The notes: generated by a model from the letters alone, not told the origin. A stretch of DNA of 35,994 nt from Flavobacterium tructae (GCF_002217475.1 NZ_MUHH01000015.1:1-35994); one strand, 5' to 3'. Positions 15,701 to 24,504 are shown, counted from the first letter of the stretch. A program made the numbers and translations.

Positions 15701-15733
15701 ATGAAAAACATGCATAGCTGTTGCTGTAAATAA
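15701..15733 (+). CDS. Tri-cysteine micro-ORF (10 residues)
   Basis: ATG at 15701 opens a ten-codon frame MKNMHSCCCK with three consecutive Cys codons (TGT TGC TGT, 15719-15727). It ends five nt before a perfect hairpin. An A-rich stretch precedes the ATG, as for real Bacteroidota starts. A run of Cys codons next to a hairpin is what a cysteine attenuator would show. No paralogue is seen in the encapsulin leader, so the case is weaker than for leader peptide A. Confidence 0.5.
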   Translation: MKNMHSCCCK

Positions 15734-15738
15734 AAAAA

Positions 15739-15764
15739 GCCATTTCTGCGGCAACAGAAATGGC
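15739..15764 (+). promoter_or_regulatory. Attenuator-like hairpin with competing Cys-codon pairing
   Basis: GCCATTTCTG (15739-15748) and CAGAAATGGC (15755-15764) form a perfect 10-bp stem with a 6-nt loop. The Cys-codon run at 15718-15728 can instead pair with 15747-15757 (11 pairs, two of them wobbles), which breaks this stem. On the plus strand no T tract follows, so it is not a classical terminator there. On the minus strand it is followed by seven T residues and could end antisense transcripts. Confidence 0.5.
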
Positions 15765-15843
15765 AAGGCTTAAAGAATATTTATCACTAAACCAAGAATA
15801 CGATCAGAGAGTTGAAAATTCAACTTTCAGGCCTTCTTGTTAA
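15760..15843 (+). CDS. Third small frame in the SusC leader (27 residues)
   Basis: ATG at 15760 lies inside the 3' arm of the hairpin and opens a 27-residue frame beginning MARLKEYLSLNQEYDQRV and ending in PSC. It stops 22 nt before the SusC ATG. Its start would be buried when the hairpin forms and freed in the alternative pairing. There is no homologue in the window to support translation, so it is tentative. Confidence 0.3.
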   Translation: MARLKEYLSLNQEYDQRVENSTFRPSC

Positions 15844-15865
15844 TTACTTAAACCAGTACAAAGAA

Positions 15866-18800
15866 ATGAAAAAAAAATTAAAAATATACTCATTCCTATT
15901 TCTCCTGCTCCTGTCGGCGGGAATTAATGCCCAAAATACAACGCCTCTTATTCAATCGAAACTCGACGGAACTGTCGTAGATGATATCACCAACCAGCCT
16001 ATTATTGGTGCTTCGGTAGTGATTAAAGGAACTACACACGGCGTTCAGACGGATTCTGAAGGAAAATTTTATTTTCAAACGGGACAGAAATTCCCTTACA
16101 CCTTAATTGTAACCTACATTGGATACAAAAAATCAGAGATTATAGTCGAAAAGAATCCTATTACTATTCATTTAAAAGAAGAACGTCAGGAACTGGATGA
16201 ACTGGTCGTTGTTGGGTACGGATCTCAAAAACGAAAAGACATTACAGGTTCTGTAGCTTCAGTTCCAAAAGCCAATTTAAGCCAGGTGACCTCATCGGCA
16301 GATAACTTACTTCGGGGGGCAATACCGGGAGTGGTAGTCACGCAAAGTTCGGGTCGTCCCGGTGCTTCATCCAGTGTTCGAATTAGGGGAGGAAACTCAA
16401 TTACGGCCGGTAACGAACCGCTTTATGTGGTGGATGGAATTTTAATCTATAATGACAATAACAACAGTACGGCCGGAGTTGCCAATGCAGGAGCTACTGT
16501 CAATGTCCTGTCGACGATTAATCCCGGTGATATTGAATCTATTGAAGTACTAAAGGATGCTTCTGCAACTGCTATTTATGGATCACGCGGGGCAAACGGT
16601 GTGGTGATTATCACTACTAAGAAGGGAACAAAAGGTCAGGATAACATTTCCTACCAGGGCTATATTGGATTTCAGAATGTGTCAAAAAAACTGAACTTAA
16701 TGAATGCCAGCCAATGGGCCAGCTTACGCAATGATGTTCAGGCCAGTATTGGTCAGGCGCCTTCTTTTTCTGCTGCCCAGATCGAAGCTTTAAAAACTTC
16801 AGGAGGATACGACTGGCAATCGGCAGCTTTTAGAACTGCGGCACCGATTCAAAATCATCAATTGTCGTTTTCGGGAGGTGATGATCGTTCAAGATATGCA
16901 ATTTCTGCGGGGTATTTTCAACAGGACGGAATTGTAATTGCCTCCGATTTTAAGCGTATTTCGCTACGTGTCAACTACGAAAGAAACTATTCTCCCAATT
17001 TTAAATTTGGTGTGAATGCCAACTACAGCAATTCTGTTGCCAATGGTATTGGTACAAATGGCGGTTCTTCTGCCGGAAGACAGCCTAATCCGTTAGTGGT
17101 TGCTTTGTATCAGCCACCTGTAGTTCCGATCAAAAATCCTGACGGAAGCTATAACCTCACCAATAATCCCTATGCAACGGCTGTAAACGGGATAATTGCC
17201 AATCCGATAAATGATCTTGTGAGCACCACCAATGAAACTAAAATCAACAGGATTCTGACTAGTTTATTCGGTGAATATAAAATCACCAAAAAACTTACTG
17301 CAAAAGTTGCAGTCAGCGGTGATGTCATGAATACCAAGCAAAATTACTACGCTCCGGCAACCACCACTACCGGTGCAGGAACAAAAGGCTTTGGTTCTGT
17401 TGGAGACCGATTGGTGAGCTCTGTACTGAATGAAAACACTTTAAACTATAATACTAATTTTGGCGATAATCATAAATTTTCAGCCTTGGGCGGGTACACG
17501 CTTCAGTACACACAAGGCGAAGTGGTGAATGCAGGAGCTCAATTCTTTGTAAACGATGCCAATACTTACAATGCTTTGCAAGACGGTGTTCCGGTAAAAC
17601 CTTCTACAGATGCTTTCGAAAGTGTCTTAAAGTCCTGGCTGACCAGGGTGAATTATTCGTACAAAGGAAAATACAACTTTACGCTTTCCGGCCGTGCAGA
17701 CGGATCTTCAAGATTTGGTTCAAAATCGCTTTGGGGTTATTTCCCATCAGCTGGATTTTCCTGGAATATCACAGAGGAATCTTTCGCAAACCATATTAAA
17801 GGCTTAACGGAAGCAAAACTAAGAATAACTGCCGGAACTACCGGTAATCAGGAAATTGGAAATTACCTTTCTCTGGCTCAGATGGGTTCTGTAAATTATG
17901 CTTTCGGAGGAACACTGCAAACCGGTTTAGCTCCTACCCGACTGGCCAATTCAGATTTGAAATGGGAGAAAACAAATCAATACAATGTGGGATTGGATTT
18001 GTCTTTATTAGATCGAAAAATCAATTTTGTATTTGATGTATATTACAAAAAAACAAATGATTTACTGATCAATGTACCTGTTCCGCTGATTTCAGGATAT
18101 GCAACTGTACTTCAAAACATTGGCGGTGTTGAAAATAAAGGTATCGAAATTGGTCTGATCACGGAAAATCTAAAAACAGAAAACTTTTCATGGAATTCTA
18201 ACTTTGTTTTCTCTGCCAATAAAAACAAAGTAGTGGCTATCGGAAACGGAGTGGATCAATTTTTTCCTGTAGTACCAAACGGATCTTTATTACAGCAGCA
18301 ACCCGTAACCGTAAAAGTAGGATTGCCTCTGGGAACTTTCTGGGGATACAAAACCAATGGCATTTTCCAGACGCAGGAAGAAGTCAATACTCAGCCTAAA
18401 ATCAACAGTTTAGCCAATACAAAAGTTGGAGACCGAAGATATGTAGATACTAACGGAGATGGTGTAATTACAGCTCTTGACAAAGGAAATCTTGGAAGTT
18501 CACAACCAAAATTTGTCGCAAGCTTTAGCAATACGATTTCCTATCATGACTTTGATCTTAACTTTTCTTTTCAGGGATCTTATGGTGGTAAAGTCTTCAA
18601 CGCTTTAAATCAGCAATTGGAAATTTCTACTTTGGGTACCAATGCGAATGTAACTTTAGACGACCGTTGGACACCAACAAATCCGAGCAACGAAGTTCCA
18701 AGAGCAACCAGTTCACCATTGGGGATTGTTTCAGAACGTTATATTGAAGATGCTTCTTTCTTAAGATTAAAACTAATCACTCTGGGGTATACTTTACCGA

Positions 18801-18997
18801 AAAGCCTTTCCAAAAGACTGGGTGCTAAGAGCGTTAAATTTTATGTCTCTGCCGAAAACTTAATTACATGGACCAAATACACTGGATACGATCCTGAAGT
18901 AAGCTCCTACGAACAAAACAACTTATACCCGGGAATTGATTTTGGCGCTTATCCCAATTCAAAAACATTCATCTCAGGCCTGAACGTAACTTTTTAA
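15866..18997 (+). CDS. SusC-family TonB-dependent outer-membrane transporter
   Basis: 1043 residues from the ATG at 15866, where a normal signal peptide begins (MKKKLKIYSF, hydrophobic core, cleavage after INAQ). The frame is open upstream to a TTG at 15812, but that extension would precede the signal peptide. An N-terminal carboxypeptidase-regulatory-like domain (DGTVVDDITNQPIIGASVVI) is followed by a TonB-box-like segment (ELDELVVVGYG), the plug (residues about 110-230, VRIRGGNSI, PLYVVDGIL, YGSRGANGVVIITTKKG) and a large barrel. With its SusD partner 15 nt downstream it should import a ligand too large for porins. Sulfatases follow, not glycosidases, so an organic sulfate ester is the likely ligand (inference). 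It follows a leader of about 490 nt with Cys-rich small frames. Confidence 0.95.
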   Translation: MKKKLKIYSFLFLLLLSAGINAQNTTPLIQSKLDGTVVDDITNQPIIGASVVIKGTTHGVQTDSEGKFYFQTGQKFPYTLIVTYIGYKKSEIIVEKNPITIHLKEERQELDELVVVGYGSQKRKDITGSVASVPKANLSQVTSSADNLLRGAIPGVVVTQSSGRPGASSSVRIRGGNSITAGNEPLYVVDGILIYNDNNNSTAGVANAGATVNVLSTINPGDIESIEVLKDASATAIYGSRGANGVVIITTKKGTKGQDNISYQGYIGFQNVSKKLNLMNASQWASLRNDVQASIGQAPSFSAAQIEALKTSGGYDWQSAAFRTAAPIQNHQLSFSGGDDRSRYAISAGYFQQDGIVIASDFKRISLRVNYERNYSPNFKFGVNANYSNSVANGIGTNGGSSAGRQPNPLVVALYQPPVVPIKNPDGSYNLTNNPYATAVNGIIANPINDLVSTTNETKINRILTSLFGEYKITKKLTAKVAVSGDVMNTKQNYYAPATTTTGAGTKGFGSVGDRLVSSVLNENTLNYNTNFGDNHKFSALGGYTLQYTQGEVVNAGAQFFVNDANTYNALQDGVPVKPSTDAFESVLKSWLTRVNYSYKGKYNFTLSGRADGSSRFGSKSLWGYFPSAGFSWNITEESFANHIKGLTEAKLRITAGTTGNQEIGNYLSLAQMGSVNYAFGGTLQTGLAPTRLANSDLKWEKTNQYNVGLDLSLLDRKINFVFDVYYKKTNDLLINVPVPLISGYATVLQNIGGVENKGIEIGLITENLKTENFSWNSNFVFSANKNKVVAIGNGVDQFFPVVPNGSLLQQQPVTVKVGLPLGTFWGYKTNGIFQTQEEVNTQPKINSLANTKVGDRRYVDTNGDGVITALDKGNLGSSQPKFVASFSNTISYHDFDLNFSFQGSYGGKVFNALNQQLEISTLGTNANVTLDDRWTPTNPSNEVPRATSSPLGIVSERYIEDASFLRLKLITLGYTLPKSLSKRLGAKSVKFYVSAENLITWTKYTGYDPEVSSYEQNNLYPGIDFGAYPNSKTFISGLNVTF

Positions 18998-19012
18998 GTA
19001 AAAAAATATAAA

Positions 19013-20485
19013 ATGAAAAAGATTTTTATAATATTCCTATTGAGTGCCGGACTATTGGTATCGTGCACTGATCTAGAGGTCACTCCTACCTCATTTGTAA
19101 CCGAAGACAATTATTTTAAAACTCAGGACGATGCCATTGCTAGTGTGACTGCTGTTTATGCTTCATTGAGCCTTGATCCGGGAGAACAGAGTTTATTTGG
19201 TCGAAATTTATATTTTCTGACCGACATGGCATCTGATTATGCTGCAGCGGGAGTTTCTGCAACCAATCCGCAGGTGAGAGCTTTAAGCAGCCTGACTCAT
19301 GATGCAACTTCTGATCGTGTTCAGGTGGCGTGGCGTCAAATCTATGCCGGAATAAACAGAGCCAATGTAGCTATCGATAATATACCAAAAGTAGCCGGTT
19401 CAGACGCTGTTAAAAACAGATTGATTCTCGAGGCTAAATTCATCCGGGGCTTATTGTATTTTCAGGCAGTACGTCTTTGGGGCGGAGTTCCAATTGTGTT
19501 GCACGAGCCTACTTCTATTCAATTGGAAAGTTTAAAATCGAAAAGAGCCACTGTAGCGGAAGTTTATACCCAGATTATTTCAGATTTAAAAGATGCTGAA
19601 GCTTTACCATCCACTTATCCTGCAACAGATACCGGACGTGCTACATCGGGAGCGGCAAAAGCCATTCTGACAAAGGTTTACCTTACCAGAAAAGACTATC
19701 CGAATGCTATTTTAAAAGCCAGAGAAGTCATCAATGGCGGTTATGGATATGCGCTTTTTGAAAATTTTCAGGATATTTTTACTAAAACCAAAAAGAACGG
19801 GAAAGAACACATTTTCTCCGTTCAGTTTGAACCCAACCAAGCTGGAAACGGCTCCAGTGGAAGTACTTTTCAAGCCACTTCTTTTACCGGATTCACGGCT
19901 ACGGAACCTGCCGATATTATTTCGGATGTTGCTTTGTTTTATGATATTTATGCTGCCGGGGATACCAGAAGGGATGTAAGTTATGCCAAACAATTACCAA
20001 TTCCCGGTACCGCAAACGTTTATACGTTTCCGAAACCGATCTTCAAAAAGTATCTGGATTTAACGAATCTGGCCACACCTTCCAACGTAGCCATCAATTT
20101 TCCTATAATCCGTTATGCCGACATTTTATTGTCTTTAGCGGAAGCCATAAACGAACAGGGGGCACCAACTCCCGAGGCCTACGAGTTAATCAATCAAGTA
20201 CGAAGAAGAGCTTTCGGAAAACCAATTAACACTCCAGATGTTACGGTTGACTTAACCGGATTGACGCAAACGTCTTTCAGGGCTGCCCTACAGGAAGAGC
20301 GCAAAAAAGAATTTGTTCAGGAAGGACAACGCTGGTTTGATTTGGTACGCTGGGGAACTTTGGTAACCGAGGTCAAAAAAGTACTGGCCAAAAATTCTGT
20401 TACCGAACGAAATAATTTATACCCGATTCCACAAAGCGAAAGAAACATCGATCCAATCGGATTACCACAAAACCCCGGATATTAA
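19013..20485 (+). CDS. SusD/RagB-family surface lipoprotein
   Basis: A 490-residue lipoprotein. The lipobox is LLVSC with Cys18. SusD family marks are the helical tetratricopeptide-like part (VAWRQIYAGINRANVAIDNI, FIRGLLYFQAVRLWGGVPIV), the LQEERKKEFVQEGQRWFDLVRWG block near residues 424-447 and the C-terminal YPIPQSERN plus NPGY. It acts as the ligand-capturing lid on the SusC barrel. It lies 15 nt after susC and 28 nt before the sulfatase gene, so the three form one operon. The ligand cannot be read from the sequence. Confidence 0.95.
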   Translation: MKKIFIIFLLSAGLLVSCTDLEVTPTSFVTEDNYFKTQDDAIASVTAVYASLSLDPGEQSLFGRNLYFLTDMASDYAAAGVSATNPQVRALSSLTHDATSDRVQVAWRQIYAGINRANVAIDNIPKVAGSDAVKNRLILEAKFIRGLLYFQAVRLWGGVPIVLHEPTSIQLESLKSKRATVAEVYTQIISDLKDAEALPSTYPATDTGRATSGAAKAILTKVYLTRKDYPNAILKAREVINGGYGYALFENFQDIFTKTKKNGKEHIFSVQFEPNQAGNGSSGSTFQATSFTGFTATEPADIISDVALFYDIYAAGDTRRDVSYAKQLPIPGTANVYTFPKPIFKKYLDLTNLATPSNVAINFPIIRYADILLSLAEAINEQGAPTPEAYELINQVRRRAFGKPINTPDVTVDLTGLTQTSFRAALQEERKKEFVQEGQRWFDLVRWGTLVTEVKKVLAKNSVTERNNLYPIPQSERNIDPIGLPQNPGY

Positions 20486-20513
20486 TTAACACAACCCTAA
20501 AAACTAATAGATT

Positions 20514-22433
20514 ATGAAAAATTTCAAACACAATAGTAAAATTAAAAGTCCGCAAAAAGGACTTTTATTTACTGCGTTGCTTGCAGCACAATTTAGTTTT
20601 GCGCAAAACAATCCGAATGCTGATTTTAAAGGTGTTATAGGTAAAACTTTAGCCGATTCAAAAGAATATTGGCCTGAGCCTGTAAAAGCACCAACGGGTG
20701 CTCCAAATATTGTCTGGATCTTACTGGATGATGTTGGATTTGGTGCCTCTAGTGCTTTTGGAGGCCTTATTCAAACACCCACTTTTGACAATCTGGCTAA
20801 TAATGGTTTACGCTACACGAATTTTCACACTACAGCCATTTGTGCTCCTACCCGTTCTGCTATTTTAACCGGAAGAAATTCGGGAAAAGTACACGTAAGC
20901 GGGTTCTCTCACACCGTTTTATCGGCTGGTTTCCCCGGTTGGGACGGAAGAATTCCATCTGATAAAGGTACGATTGCCGAAATCCTGAGAGACAAAGGAT
21001 ACAATACTTTTGCCGTAGGAAAATACGGTTTGACTCCTGATGAAGAAGCCACTGATGCCGGACCATTTGACAGATGGCCTACCGGAAAAGGCTTCGAACA
21101 CTTCTATGGTTTCTTAGGATCACAAACCGATCAGTACAAACCAGATTTAGTGGAAGACAACGCACACGTTACTCCTGACGGAAGACATTTAACCGACCAG
21201 ATTACAGACAAAGCCATTAGCTATATTACCAAACAGCACAAGGCCGCACCGGAAAAACCTTTCTTTTTGTACTATGCACCGGGCGCTGTTCACGCACCTC
21301 ATCAGGTGGCAGAATCCTGGATCGAACCTTACAAAGGAAAATTTGATGAAGGCTGGGATGCTTATCGCGAAAAAGTACTGGCCAATCAGAAAAAATTAGG
21401 TGTAATTCCTGCTAACGCTGTATTGCCGGAGCGTAACCCGTTAATTACCGACTGGAAAAAACTAACACCCGATCAAAAGAAAGTGTACGCCCGATTCATG
21501 GAAGTCTATGCCGGATATCTTACCTATACCGATCATGAAATTGGACGTATCGTCGAGCATTTAAAACAAACCAATCAACTCGATAATACTTTAATTTTTG
21601 TGGCAATTGGTGACAATGGTGCCAGTAAAGAAGGTACTACACAAGGAACCATCAACCAAAGTCTGTTTGCTCAGGGCGGATCTGATGAAGAAAATCTTCA
21701 GAAAAACTTAAACAACATTGGTGAAATCGGAACGGCAAAAGGACTCAATACCAATTATCCGTTGGGATGGGCTCAGGCCACCAATGTTCCGTTTAAAAAC
21801 TGGAAACAAGATGCACAATCGGAAGGGGGAACGCGTAACCCATTGATCGTTTTTTATCCGAAAGGAATTAAAGACAAAGGCGGAATCAGAAATCAATACA
21901 GCCACGTAACCGATCTGCTGCCGACAACTTTAGACATTGCCGGAATTAAAGCTCCGGAATATATCAGAGAAATAAAACAGGATGCCATTCAGGGGTCTAC
22001 TTTTTTTGCTTCGCTAAACGATGCCAAAGCACCTTCTTTGCATACCGTTCAGTACTACTATATTTTCGGAAACAGAGCCATCTACAAAGATGGCTGGAAA
22101 GCGGGAGCAGCTCACCTGCCGGATTCTTTTGCGGTAAAAAAATCGTTGGGTAAAAACGAAAAACCGGCTGAAAGTAATTTTGACGCAGACGTATGGGAAT
22201 TGTACAACCTGAACGAAGATTTCAACGAACGTAACGATCTGGCTAAAAAATATCCTGAAAAATTAGCCGAACTTAAAAAACTGTTTGATGAACAAGCCAA
22301 AGAAAACAATGTTTACCCATTGATTGACTGGCAGGATGTGTACAACAGAAGAATACACAACACCACAGCCGACAAAGGAAAAACATTACAGGATCTCATC
22401 CAACAAGCTACCAGACCCGGAAATTCAAAATAA
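20514..22433 (+). CDS. Arylsulfatase, FGly-dependent (type I)
   Basis: A 639-residue secreted sulfatase. The basic N-terminus and hydrophobic segment end at FSFAQ near residue 31, so it is exported. The catalytic signature CAPTRSAILTG starts at Cys110, which must be converted to formylglycine. Metal-binding Asp72 and Asp73 lie in ILLDDVGFG, and GDNGA gives further metal ligands. It is longer than average. It hydrolyses sulfate esters and releases sulfate, probably in the periplasm. The maturase that makes formylglycine is not in the window. It is encoded directly after SusC/SusD and followed by a strong hairpin. Substrate class (aryl, alkyl, steroid or sugar sulfate) is unknown; the lack of carbohydrate enzymes nearby argues against a polysaccharide. 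Confidence 0.93.
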   Translation: MKNFKHNSKIKSPQKGLLFTALLAAQFSFAQNNPNADFKGVIGKTLADSKEYWPEPVKAPTGAPNIVWILLDDVGFGASSAFGGLIQTPTFDNLANNGLRYTNFHTTAICAPTRSAILTGRNSGKVHVSGFSHTVLSAGFPGWDGRIPSDKGTIAEILRDKGYNTFAVGKYGLTPDEEATDAGPFDRWPTGKGFEHFYGFLGSQTDQYKPDLVEDNAHVTPDGRHLTDQITDKAISYITKQHKAAPEKPFFLYYAPGAVHAPHQVAESWIEPYKGKFDEGWDAYREKVLANQKKLGVIPANAVLPERNPLITDWKKLTPDQKKVYARFMEVYAGYLTYTDHEIGRIVEHLKQTNQLDNTLIFVAIGDNGASKEGTTQGTINQSLFAQGGSDEENLQKNLNNIGEIGTAKGLNTNYPLGWAQATNVPFKNWKQDAQSEGGTRNPLIVFYPKGIKDKGGIRNQYSHVTDLLPTTLDIAGIKAPEYIREIKQDAIQGSTFFASLNDAKAPSLHTVQYYYIFGNRAIYKDGWKAGAAHLPDSFAVKKSLGKNEKPAESNFDADVWELYNLNEDFNERNDLAKKYPEKLAELKKLFDEQAKENNVYPLIDWQDVYNRRIHNTTADKGKTLQDLIQQATRPGNSK

Positions 22434-22445
22434 TTAACCCAATAA

Positions 22446-22490
22446 AGATTCAGGTCTTTTGTCAATCTATTAAAGACCTGAATCTCTTTT
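22446..22490 (+). terminator. Terminator or read-through hairpin after sulfatase 1
   Basis: AGATTCAGGTCTTT (22446-22459) and AAAGACCTGAATCT (22472-22485) form a perfect 14-bp stem with a 12-nt loop, followed by CTTTT. The next gene starts 14 nt later on the same strand with no visible promoter, so partial read-through is likely and would lower downstream expression. Confidence 0.8.
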
Positions 22491-22503
22491 AATTCCAATC
22501 CAC

Positions 22504-22623
22504 ATGAAAAAAGCAGATTATGAAATTATAGGAAAAAAAATACTCGTGGGAGCGATTGTTTTTTTAGTCCCGCTACTCATACTGGCTGGAGGTTTAACTT
22601 TAATTAGCAACTTTTTAAAATAA
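22504..22623 (+). CDS. 39-residue single-span membrane peptide
   Basis: A short frame from ATG 22504: a charged start (MKKADYEIIGKK), then one hydrophobic span (VGAIVFLVPLLILAGG, residues about 15-30), then a short tail. It ends 5 nt before the desaturase gene, a spacing equal to the next junction, which supports a real, co-translated gene. I know no family for it. It could be a small subunit or regulator of the neighbouring membrane hydroxylase; that is only context. Its size makes it easy to miss. Confidence 0.65.
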   Translation: MKKADYEIIGKKILVGAIVFLVPLLILAGGLTLISNFLK

Positions 22624-22628
22624 AAATC

Positions 22629-23699
22629 ATGGCAGCAACAGCTTATAATTCAAAAAGTAAACTAACCAGAGATTTAAGTATTAGTCTCTTCATTTATGCA
22701 CTGCCTGTCCTGGCGATCTTTCTGTATTTCAAATTAACAAATGGTGCGATCGCACAATCACACATTGCCTTACCATCATTTTTAGAATTTATCAAACCGG
22801 CTTTCGAAAACATCAGAACCTGGGGATTAACCGCTTTTATGGTGATTCTGGGCATTATCGAATTTACGGCAGGTTTGTACGACGATCAATGGACGGGTCA
22901 GGAACGCAAAGTAGATATCATTTGTTTTCTGGCTCCTAAATTGCTTTTGCCTCCGGTAATTGCTTTTTTCAGTCTTACTGCATTGCCGTATTTAATTCCC
23001 AATCTTGCCAACTCGCTTTCATGGGTTCCGTTTTGGGGAGGTTTTTTCCTTATCGCAGTAGCCGATGATTTAACACAATATTGGTACCACCGCTTACACC
23101 ATCAGGTTCCTTTTTTATGGCGTTTTCACCGAACGCACCACTCCGCTCCGTACATGGGCATGGCGATGGCTTCCAGACAAAACTTTATTTATACGGTTTT
23201 CTTTTCGCAGATTTATTTAACGGCAACTTTAACTTTTTTAGGTTTAGGATTGCCCGCTTTATTTGTATTGGTCATCAAAAGTTTTATCACTTTAGGCGCT
23301 CACTCCAGTATTGCCTGGGACAAACCCTTTTACAAATACAAAGTTTTACATCCGATTGCGTGGGTTTTAGAGCGTCTTATTTCGACTCCTGCAACTCATC
23401 ACGCACATCATGCAGATACCAGCGGTGATGGTGTAGGACATTTTAAAGGGAACTTTGGTAATATGTTTTTTATCTGGGATATCATTTTCGGAACAGGTTT
23501 AATCACCAGAAAATTTCCGAAATCGTACGGAATGAAGTCCTACAAACAAGAAGAATGGTACGCACAGTTTCTTTGGCCTATCTTCAAATCAAAAAAAGAA
23601 GGAAGTGCTTTGGCTGAGGGGGTATTAGCAGTTCCAATACGCCAAAAAGTAGAAAAAACAGTACCCAATCCGGCTTATTATGAGCAGGTTCAATCTTAA
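22629..23699 (+). CDS. Fatty-acid hydroxylase / sterol desaturase family protein
   Basis: A 356-residue membrane protein with about five hydrophobic segments. It carries the His-box motifs of diiron membrane hydroxylases: WYHRLHH, HRTHHSAPYM and HHAHHADTSGDG, followed by the family-typical GNFGNMFFIWDIIFGTG. Members use oxygen to hydroxylate or desaturate lipids, sterols or related hydrophobic molecules. A sulfatase gene lies just upstream and a rhodanese-thioredoxin gene 5 nt downstream. A hydrophobic sulfate ester (alkyl or sterol sulfate) or a sulfonolipid could be the shared substrate, which is speculation. The N-terminal 60 residues are outside the His-box domain. Confidence 0.88.
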   Translation: MAATAYNSKSKLTRDLSISLFIYALPVLAIFLYFKLTNGAIAQSHIALPSFLEFIKPAFENIRTWGLTAFMVILGIIEFTAGLYDDQWTGQERKVDIICFLAPKLLLPPVIAFFSLTALPYLIPNLANSLSWVPFWGGFFLIAVADDLTQYWYHRLHHQVPFLWRFHRTHHSAPYMGMAMASRQNFIYTVFFSQIYLTATLTFLGLGLPALFVLVIKSFITLGAHSSIAWDKPFYKYKVLHPIAWVLERLISTPATHHAHHADTSGDGVGHFKGNFGNMFFIWDIIFGTGLITRKFPKSYGMKSYKQEEWYAQFLWPIFKSKKEGSALAEGVLAVPIRQKVEKTVPNPAYYEQVQS

Positions 23700-23704
23700 A
23701 AATC

Positions 23705-24424
23705 ATGATAAAAAATAAAACAATTCAAAACAGTATCGCCATTGTGATACTGTTTTTATCCGGAATTAGTTTTGCACAGCAAAAAGCATCCAACACCGTC
23801 TCATTAGACGTTTTTTATGCTAAAATTCAAAGCGAAAAAAAACCACAGATTATTGATGCACGCGGTCCTCAAGAATTTGCTCTTAATCATATCAATGGAG
23901 CACAAAATTTTAATTTGGAATCGAAAGACTATGCCAAACGCATTGCTGCCTTAGATAAAACAAGACCGGTTTTTACCTACTCCATTGGTGCAGGCAGAAG
24001 TGTCTGGCTTGCAGACGAATTGCTGAAAAACGGTTTCAAAGAAGCTTATAGTTTAGAAGGCGGAATTGCCAACTGGATTGGAAACGGAAAACCTTTTTAC
24101 TCCAATTCAAAAAGTAAACTAACCTTAATCGAATACAACAAAATCATTTCAGAAAATAATGATGTTCTCGTTGATATTGGTTCTGTTTACTGTGGTGCCT
24201 GTAAAAAGGTAAAACCTGTTTTAGAAACCATCAGAGCACAATACGGAACTAATTTAAAAATCGTGGAAATTGATTTGGAAGACAGCCCTCAGGTAATCGC
24301 CGACTTAAAAACAGTAAAAGTTTTCCCTACTTTGATTTTATATAAAAAAGGCAAAATTGTTTTCAAAAAAGAAGGTCTCGGAGATTTAAAAAATGATGTA
24401 GATGTCGCTTTGGCTTCCAAATAA
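23705..24424 (+). CDS. Secreted rhodanese-thioredoxin fusion with Ser in place of rhodanese Cys
   Basis: A 239-residue exported protein (signal peptide to about residue 25, FAQQ). Residues about 33-128 are a rhodanese domain (QIIDARGPQEF, GAQNFNLES, LEGGIANW). The active loop reads TYSIGAGRS, and position 93, where rhodaneses have the sulfur-carrying Cys, is Ser. Residues about 140-239 are a thioredoxin domain with CGAC (163-166) and cis-Pro (VFPTLILYKKG). Normal sulfurtransfer by the first domain is therefore unlikely, and it may only bind. The second domain should still do thiol-disulfide chemistry in the periplasm. It starts 5 nt after the desaturase gene and is followed by a terminator-like hairpin. 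Confidence 0.88.
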   Translation: MIKNKTIQNSIAIVILFLSGISFAQQKASNTVSLDVFYAKIQSEKKPQIIDARGPQEFALNHINGAQNFNLESKDYAKRIAALDKTRPVFTYSIGAGRSVWLADELLKNGFKEAYSLEGGIANWIGNGKPFYSNSKSKLTLIEYNKIISENNDVLVDIGSVYCGACKKVKPVLETIRAQYGTNLKIVEIDLEDSPQVIADLKTVKVFPTLILYKKGKIVFKKEGLGDLKNDVDVALASK

Positions 24425-24446
24425 AAACCGCTAAATAATTGCATAC

Positions 24447-24479
24447 AAACCCGACAGATTTCAAAAACCTGTCGGGTTT
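24447..24479 (+). terminator. Hairpin terminator after the rhodanese-thioredoxin gene
   Basis: AAACCCGACAG (24447-24457) and CTGTCGGGTTT (24469-24479) form a perfect 11-bp stem with an 11-nt loop. The T tail is within the stem, a common form in this phylum. Read-through to the YeiH gene 25 nt later is possible. Confidence 0.75.
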
Positions 24480-24504
24480 AATCCAGTAAAAACAACCCTT
24501 AAAA

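Noticed and set aside
15739..15764. Calling the hairpin a plus-strand intrinsic terminator
   Set aside because: AAGGCTTAAAG follows it, not a T tract. I kept it as a regulatory hairpin only.
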